A stretch of 64,000 nucleotides of DNA from Lasiosphaeris hirsuta (lineage: Eukaryota > Ascomycota > Sordariomycetes > Sordariales > Lasiosphaeriaceae): contig JAUKUA010000001.1 of the NCBI GenBank assembly GCA_030549175.1, positions 4,278,001 through 4,342,000 of the forward strand, written 5' to 3'. Below, piece by piece: positions 57,631 to 64,000 of this stretch. Position numbers and translations under genes: made by a program. Positions within the stretch are counted from its first letter, which is position 1. Every line of letters begins with the position of its first letter. The notes beneath the pieces were generated by a model. That model was not told the origin of the DNA, ran no database searches, and worked only from the letters and a program-made list of their open reading frames with translations.

Positions 57631-59607
57631 TCAGTACACCATACCAAACTCGGGCTTCGTCGACAGGATGTTCTCCAACGCGTCGCGAACCTCAAACTCC
57701 TCCATAACAGCACCAAAGCTAGGACGCCATCGGGTTAGCAAAACCTCCCTCTTATGCAGGTAAGAAGTCCAAAGCGACAGGACATACCCATAGCACCGGA
57801 CCTTGGTCCCCAGCTCCTCCGCCAGCCGCACAAAGTCATCGTCCCTGAGCTCGCCCAGGCGCGGGTGCGCCAGCACCATTCCCCACGCCATGACGGGCGT
57901 GATCTCGCCGTCGAGGTTGAGCCGCTTGCTTAGGTCGAGCAGCGTCGCCAAATCCGCCTTACTAAGTTCCCACGTGCGCTGGCCCGTCTCCACCGCTCCT
58001 CCTCCGTTTCCACCTCCACCCCCGCTCCCGGCTGCGACGAACGCGGCCGGAGCTCGCACGTTGCTGTAGCCAAACGGAATGTCGGGCGTCAGCTCTGGGA
58101 ACGGCTCGGGTGGGCACGAGGCCATGAGGGCGTGCCCACACGGCTCGCCGCCGCCCACCTCCGTCCCGCGCTCCAACAGCCATGGCATGTGGTCCATGCA
58201 CGGTTTCTCGAGACTATATGTGATGCGCAACTCCCCCAACGGGGGAGACGCTACAGTTAGCCTGGGTTTCAAGACTCGTATTTCTCTCCGTCCCTCTTCT
58301 CTCTCTCTCTCATGACTTCTTTCTGCACAATCTTCAGTATATCCAACATGCACCCTCCATTTATCTTCCCCTTCCATGGGATACACCAACAATAATTTCC
58401 CAACTCTCTGAGTCGTTCCCCCCCTCTTTCTTTCTCTCGGGAGACGTAGTAGCACAGGGTGGTGTTGTGATGACGAAGGGGCTGACGAAGGGGCAGGGGT
58501 TTGGGGTTTACAAGACGAGGGGATAGGCAATAGTAGAGCGGTGATGTCTTTCATCCAGAACTACTGGTGGGGAGGTGACATGTAAGCCTTCGAGGGGTTT
58601 TCGTACGTTAACACGAAATCAATGCCGGCTTGATCATAGTCCGTATTTGGATTTCTGATGGGATGGCCTCCAGTGCTGCCTGCTCCCGCGCTGCTTGGGA
58701 GCCCCTGCCCAGAATGCTGATGGTGGTGACCATGCGGGTGACTGTGGCCGTGAGGAGTTGAGGCAGCGTGCGGCGACATTCCGCCCGCACTACCGCCGCC
58801 CCGGCCGGATGCCAGATTGGTCGCCGACAGGGGTGGTGTGAATGCGCTCGTGTGACTACTCGGTGCCGGGGCATAGCTGCCTGTCACGCTCGCGCTCGAA
58901 GCGTAGCTGATGCTCGGGTTGCTCATCGAGTCATCCATCACGCTGCTGCCACCCATCACGGTCCCTAAACCACCACCGAGTCCATTCTGGGATAGAAGCG
59001 TCTTGAGCTGCCGGTTCTCCTCTGCGAGCTTGTCCTTGTCTTGTGAGACATTGCTGTAGACCTCCTTCAGGCGGAGCACCTCGTCCTCGAGAGCTTTGAT
59101 GTACAGCTCTTTTCGTTCTCGGTGTGTTCTGTGCGCCAATTGATTAGAAACCGTTACTCCAACGCGCCCATGCCGGCGGGGCATCTCCGGACCTACCGCT
59201 GAGCCTGCCGATTTAGTTCTTGTCGCCTTGTCAGAGCGGGCTTGCTGTCTGGCTTAGGACCTCGGCGCTTGGCTGGCTGGCCGTCTGCAATCGAAGGCTA
59301 GTCAGTCCCAATCAATTGCCCATTTAATAGCGCGCGCGCGCAGATATCTCGCAAGCCGCGACGTACCTCTTGTCGTTTTCTTCTCGGTCAGGTTCTTAAG
59401 GAACCCGAGGTTGAGAGAAGACAAGGGGCCAGTGTCCTGGCCCTGGCCTGAGCCAGAGGATCCGCCACCGAAATTTGGGTTCGGCGACATAGACGAAGAC
59501 ATAGTAGCCCGGTCGTAGAGCGACGAGATGGAAGGTTGGTGAGGAGGAGAGGCGTAATTCGGTGGGGAGGGGTAAGCAGCGGCTATGGTTCCTAGGTCAG
59601 CAGCCAT
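57631..59607 (-). CDS. bZIP transcription factor
   Basis: Five exons: 59607-59367, 59284-59197, 59128-58607, 58213-57788 and 57718-57631; introns of 82, 87-68 range and 393 nt, then 69 nt; total 454 residues. The second intron (59196-59129, 68 nt) splits the basic region inside the Arg of AQR|THRERKE. The basic region is RRGPKPDSKPALTRRQELN then RQAQRTHRERK, with the N-x7-R signature, followed by a heptad zipper (LYIKALEDEVLRLKEVYSN, LAEENRQLKTLL). A Ser/Gly/His-rich linker (HGHSHPHGHHHQH) leads to a conserved C-terminal part: GIDFVLT|LEKPCMDHMPWLL, EPCGHALMASCPP and PELTPDIPFGYSN. This architecture is shared by a conserved ascomycete bZIP group; I cannot assign a named regulator. The 393-nt intron (58606-58214) is stop-free only in part. 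Confidence 0.92.
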
Positions 59608-62396
59608 TTTCACAAATACCTATCGCGTCCAAGCCCGGTGGCAATGTTGTTACGATGACCCAGTGGGACGAATGATAACGAAGGATATCGACTCCCCAAC
59701 GATTGAAGTCGAAGGGGCTGTAACAAGTGACAACCTGTCATACAAGGGAAGAGGGAAAACGACGAAGATCTGGGGATGGGGGGAGGGGGGGGGGGCGTCG
59801 TCACCCTGGAGTTCATATAGGCTTGGGGTATATTTTGAGAATGGCTGTGGGAGGGAGGCGAGGACGCGGGACGCAGGGCGAGCAAAAGAACAGACGATGG
59901 GCATACCTGGAGATGGTGATTCCCGGCTATCGACTCAATGCGATGCTCTTTCGCGGCTCTCTAGTCCTGGTGTTGAAGCTCCCGATGCCAGCAACGGAAG
60001 GGGTATTCGCAGTAAAGGCTGGACTTGTCTGCGTCATGCGCTGGCTTGGGATTGGCGGCTTAGCGCGGGCGGGGGTGGGAGGAGCATGAGAAGGAGGCGT
60101 CGGTTTGGAAAGAGATGAAACGCTTGCGAACAGAGCAATGTCTGAGAACTGAGAAGGGGTCTGTCCCGCACCGGCAGCCCCTCTGCCTAGGCAGACAGAT
60201 AGAGTAATTGTCAGGCCCGAGCAGTCGGGACGTCAAGTTTTGGAGGCGTTTGATAAAGGAGCGCACTTGGGTGGCTTTTTGGAGGGTGGTTTGCAGGGCA
60301 GAAGCTGCTGATTGGATTTGTGGGGAAGTCTGCGGGAAGGGGATCTCCAGTCGAAGGCTCCAACCTAGCTAGGTAGAGAGCTTGGGATGCGGGGACGACA
60401 ACAGCTGAGGCCCCCGGTATCGAAGTGAGCAGGTCAAGGAAGCGGCGAAGAGATAATAGGAGCCGTTCTTGGGCGAGCCTGGGAACTGAATTCCCCGTGG
60501 ACCGGTGGCGTGGTTTCCGGAGGAGTGCAGAGCGATCCCGCTCTGTAGGTGTGCAAGAGTCCAGATGCGTGGCTGAACGCCAAACGACTTGTCAAGACAA
60601 TGTTCACAGCTCCAATGTTCAACACTTTCGATTTGGCATCAGGATAAGGATGCGAACCGCAGTGCCTTATGAAGGAATAAATTCTCCGTGAGACCTGAGC
60701 TACTCCCCAGTGTGGCCATCCCATCGTGGTCAAGTTCATTCAGTTTGGTATCTGGGCCGTCGCGAATTCCATTTTCAAATCATTTGAACTGTCACGCCGT
60801 GAATACCTTAGTCATCGCAGGTCTGCGCCCTCCTTGCTGGGGTGGCACGACATTGTGCCGGCCAGAACCGCTGAGGGGCTTCTCCGCCGTCTGTGGCTGT
60901 TCATTCAGGGGTCGAGCCTGATCGATCCAGGGCGGGCAGATCTAGGGACGCGAGCGAGCCTGTCGCGCTTTTTGCAGATCCAGAGATGGGTATCTCTGGG
61001 CGAGGAGTGTGGATTGAAGAAAATTAGAGATTGAAAAGTATTTGTCTTCCTGCTAAGTCACACAGACAAGGCGCCCGTCCCGTGACATTTACCGCGCTCG
61101 CTTGCGGTGTTGCGTGTCATAGGGCTGATGAGATGGCTCGGGTGGTGGACCTGGAGTCGGCGGGCGTGCTGAATAAGGCCGCCCAGGAACCCTCGAGATA
61201 CGACAACACGCAAGAGAGCAGAGGAGGCACTCTGTGCTTGGGAGTTGACGCATCTCTACCCGCTGGAGTGCCAGAGTCGCGCCTTCAAATCTACACCCAG
61301 GTAGAATCCCCGCAATTTGCCGTCTTGTATCGATTCTGTAAATGGCAGCGACAGCAAAAACGGAAGGTCGTTGCTGAAGTCGCACATTGGAAATGCCGAT
61401 CGTGTCGGCTGGTAAGAGCAGTGACCATCGGTGTCAGCTCAGGCCAGCGGCCCACTCGGTAAGGAAAAATTACCAGCCCTCGCGCCGTCAAGTACAAGCC
61501 CTAGCGCTCTCCCGCCCTCTTCCACAACTCCACCTAGGTAACACGACACATTTGACACGATAGCATGGATCAACGGAAGCGCATGACGACCACGGTGCCG
61601 TTCTGCCTTGAAGACTCTGCGATACGGCACCTTGAGCCTAGGTAAGAGGCACTGTCAATCGAGGGCCTCATTTCAACGATCTCCCTCGGCTACATTGGGC
61701 CATCAGACTGTCATTGCAGAATAATGTATATGAAATGATGACCCCCCTTGGCCGAACCCCATCTGTTGATTTGTGTTTTTATATCTTCATGCCGAGCGGT
61801 TTGAAGTGCTGCACGTCATCTACGTAGTAGATCTTCGGGATCGGGATTGTCGGCTATTATCTCGTTGACGCTTTTAGCGACGAGATAGCGCTCGCATTGA
61901 CGGACGGCATGTGAGCTCCAGCCCAGAAGCCTGAAGCGTCCAGTGGTTGCCTCGAAACGTGAAACGCGGGGCCACAGCAGAGGGACGAGGTTCCTTGTGC
62001 TCTTCTTAGTCCATCCACTGTCTCTCTTTCCCATTACTAGATCTTGGACTTGGCTGCTGAATCGTCTATTCTTCCGCCGGGCCTTCGGTCAACCCTCCCT
62101 TACGTGTCGGGAGTACCTTAGCCAATAAGCCCCCTGGCGGCTATCAGCGAGCGCCTCGCTCCGCCTTTTATTCTTTGTGGTCCTGCTTTCGGCCTACCAC
62201 CCCCTCGCCCTCCCAAGAAACGTCGTCGGCGCGTGTGGCCGGGTTGCCAGCCCTCAGCTCCGTGCCGGTACCGACAGCTTGGCCGCCAAGTCCGCCTCCT
62301 TCCGGCCCGGCTCTTCGCCTCGGGTCTTCAACGCCGTGTCACGCAAGCGTTATTCTTCCGCGATAGACCGTGCGGAGACCTCCCATCGCCCTAGAA
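59608..62396. other. Divergent intergenic region, bZIP / acyltransferase
   Basis: 2.8 kb between two opposed start codons; it must hold both promoters. Long leaders are common for fungal regulators, and 59.6-60.3 kb may be transcribed with the bZIP gene. No coding gene is supported; the 61031-61462 frame (143 codons) lacks any domain. Confidence 0.55.
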
Positions 62397-63521
62397 ATGG
62401 TGAAGCCACTCCAAACAGCACTCATCCACCTCCGGAGTTTGGGCCTGGTAGTCCCCTGGTTAACCTGGCTTCTGGCTGCCGACATCCTGCTCTCCCTGTT
62501 GCTTCCCTTTAAACCGTTATTCCCCGACACGGTCTACAACTTGTCATCGCATATCGCTAGCTCTGTATGGCGCTGGATTCAGAATATTTTTGAGGTACGC
62601 AATGGCGCCGTCATCACCATGTCTGGCGACGCACTACCGGCCGGTGAGAGTGCCATTGTCGTTGCCAATCATGTTGGGTGGAGCGATTTTTATATGATCC
62701 AGGCCCTAGCCAAGCGGGCTGGGATGCTCGGCCGCTGCCGATGGTTCGCCAAAATCCAATTACGCATGGTCCCCTTTCTTGGTTGGGGCCTTTGGGCTAT
62801 GGGATTCCCCTTGGTCAGCAGGAACTGGGTCAAGGACAAGACTGAGTTGGAGCGCGTGTTCAAGGGCATCACGGAGAGGAGATGGCCGACTTGTAAGTCA
62901 CGGTTCTCCCGCATACTCACACTTGGTGGCCGTCGCTCGGAGCTCTCGGCCCTCTACGGCATCGCATCAACCCCTAAAAGCACAAAATATCACTCTCACA
63001 CTCATCATTACCTCCTACTGTATACGTCACTAATCTATTCATGTCCGGTACTAACCCGAATAGGGCTCATCTCCTTTTCCGAAGCCACGCGCTTCACTCC
63101 GGAGAAGTACGTGGAGTCGCAGCGTTGGTGCGATGCCCAGGGCCGCCCCCAGCCCCAGCATCTTCTCTATCCGCGCACCAAGGGCTTCGTCACCACCGTG
63201 CAGCACTTGCGTGCCGCGCCTCACGTCAAGGCCGTCTACGATCTCGCCATCGCCTACCAGCATGGCACAGCGTTTCAGTCCGCACCGACCATGTGGGAGA
63301 CTCTCTCGGTCCCGCGGCTCAGTCCAGGCCAGGAAAGGAAGAAGAAGGGAAAAGCGAGCGAGACGGGGTACCGCTTCCACGTGCACGCCCGGCGGTTCCC
63401 AGTTGAAGAGCTACCAAATGATGATGAGGGACTAGCCAAGTGGTTAGAGGACAGATGGGTTGAGAAAGGGGAGTATTTAGAAGAGCTGAGGGTGAAGTGG
63501 GCTAAGGAAGCTTCTGGATAA
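62397..63521 (+). CDS. PlsC-type lysophospholipid acyltransferase (AGPAT/LCLAT-like)
   Basis: Two exons (62397-62892 and 63064-63521) with a 171-nt intron (GTAAGT...ATAG), giving 317 residues that join WPT|WLISFSEATRF. The N-terminus has a hydrophobic membrane segment (LGLVVPWLTWLLAADILLSL). Acyltransferase motif I is NHVGWSDF (H92, D97, HX4D); the second block is GFPLVSRNWVKDK, and motif III is FSEATRFTPEK, a variant of FxEGTR with Ala for Gly. This set matches the AGPAT3-5/LCLAT1/yeast Cst26 branch, ER-bound enzymes that acylate lysophosphatidic acid, lysocardiolipin or lysophosphatidylinositol. The exact substrate is unknown. The intron length is a multiple of three and free of stops, so an unspliced mRNA would encode a 374-residue protein with a 57-residue insert. 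Confidence 0.9.
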   Translation: MVKPLQTALIHLRSLGLVVPWLTWLLAADILLSLLLPFKPLFPDTVYNLSSHIASSVWRWIQNIFEVRNGAVITMSGDALPAGESAIVVANHVGWSDFYMIQALAKRAGMLGRCRWFAKIQLRMVPFLGWGLWAMGFPLVSRNWVKDKTELERVFKGITERRWPTCKSRFSRILTLGGRRSELSALYGIASTPKSTKYHSHTHHYLLLYTSLIYSCPVLTRIGLISFSEATRFTPEKYVESQRWCDAQGRPQPQHLLYPRTKGFVTTVQHLRAAPHVKAVYDLAIAYQHGTAFQSAPTMWETLSVPRLSPGQERKKKGKASETGYRFHVHARRFPVEELPNDDEGLAKWLEDRWVEKGEYLEELRVKWAKEASG

Positions 63522-64000
63522 TCATTATGTGCCGAAAAGTGGCGGAGGAAGACAAATGATTGGATTTAGAAAAGGAACAAGAGGCAAATTGGAAGGAGTC
63601 CGGCGGTAGCTGGTGTCGGTCGGAAGTTGTTTAGTCGTTGGATTACTGCCAAACCAGCACAAACACATGAAGAATACGAAGCCGAGAGGTATTTCTTTGG
63701 GCTTTCGGCAACATCGATTTCGAAGGGGCTTTTGCAACTGCCGGGCCTTCGAGTCTCTCTGTCTGATGTTGTCTACCGCATAGGTATTTGTCAATATGGC
63801 CGTCCATTTGGAGTCAAGGACAAATAGCAGCTACGGATGTGGTACGAAACAACGAAGGGCCGACACTCACTCGTCGAGTAACACAGCAGGACCGATTTAC
63901 CGTCTCATGTTTGATGGTCCTGCCATTTGGGTAAATGCGAAAAGGGAGGCACAATGCCAAACAGTCAAAAAGAAACGCCGCCCCCAACCACATGGCTCCA
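63522..64000. other. 3' flank of acyltransferase gene
   Basis: 479 bp to the window end; no gene recognised. A 66-codon open frame at 63627-63827 has no features. Confidence 0.65.

Overview
The window comes from a filamentous ascomycete nuclear genome, most likely a sordariomycete (Sordariales-like). The evidence is short spliceosomal introns (46-100 nt typical) with GTAHGT-type donors, CTAAC/CTGAC branch points and YAG acceptors, a dispersed Neurospora-type 5S rRNA sequence lying alone between genes, an intron-containing tRNA-Ser, and highly conserved fungal proteins (HapB/NF-YA, Sdc1/DPY30, Pso2, a bZIP factor). All reconstructed exon joins keep the reading frame, so gene structures are given to the base; they are my own splicing inferences.

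Layout. 1-8.3 kb holds no protein gene I can support; an intron-bearing tRNA-Ser(GCU) lies at 8.3 kb beside an AT-rich patch. 9.2-26.5 kb is a dense housekeeping block: SF3B1 (-), a HECT-like E2-binding protein (+), OGG1 (-), U2AF large subunit (+), ribosomal protein uS15/RPS13 (+), Sdc1/DPY30 (-) and a FAN1-type nuclease (+). Three pairs here are divergent and share 410-485 bp promoters. 26.5-47.9 kb is gene-poor: one disordered protein of unknown function (29.6-30.7 kb), a 5S rRNA copy with an internal 24-bp duplication (35.2 kb), a tRNA-Pro(UGG) (36.7 kb), and about 11 kb without a recognisable gene, full of homopolymer and simple repeats. 47.9-63.5 kb is dense again: HapB (+), LSm2 (+), Pso2/SNM1 (-), eIF3d (-), a bZIP factor (-) and a PlsC-type acyltransferase (+).

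Functional themes. Three genes are spliceosomal (SF3B1, U2AF65, LSm2), and the first two encode direct binding partners in fission yeast and metazoa (ULM/UHM). Three are DNA repair enzymes (OGG1, FAN1, Pso2), the last two both acting in interstrand crosslink repair. Others serve translation (uS15, eIF3d), chromatin/transcription (Sdc1, HapB, bZIP) and lipid metabolism.

I did not find a clearly novel system. The points most worth a second look are a one-base reading-frame break in FAN1 at a C8 run, the duplicated 5S rRNA element, a candidate box C/D snoRNA inside RPS13 intron 2, an OGG1 N-terminal extension that could give a mitochondrial form, a stop-free 171-nt intron in the acyltransferase gene, and the long, CCAAT-containing gene-free region upstream of HapB.
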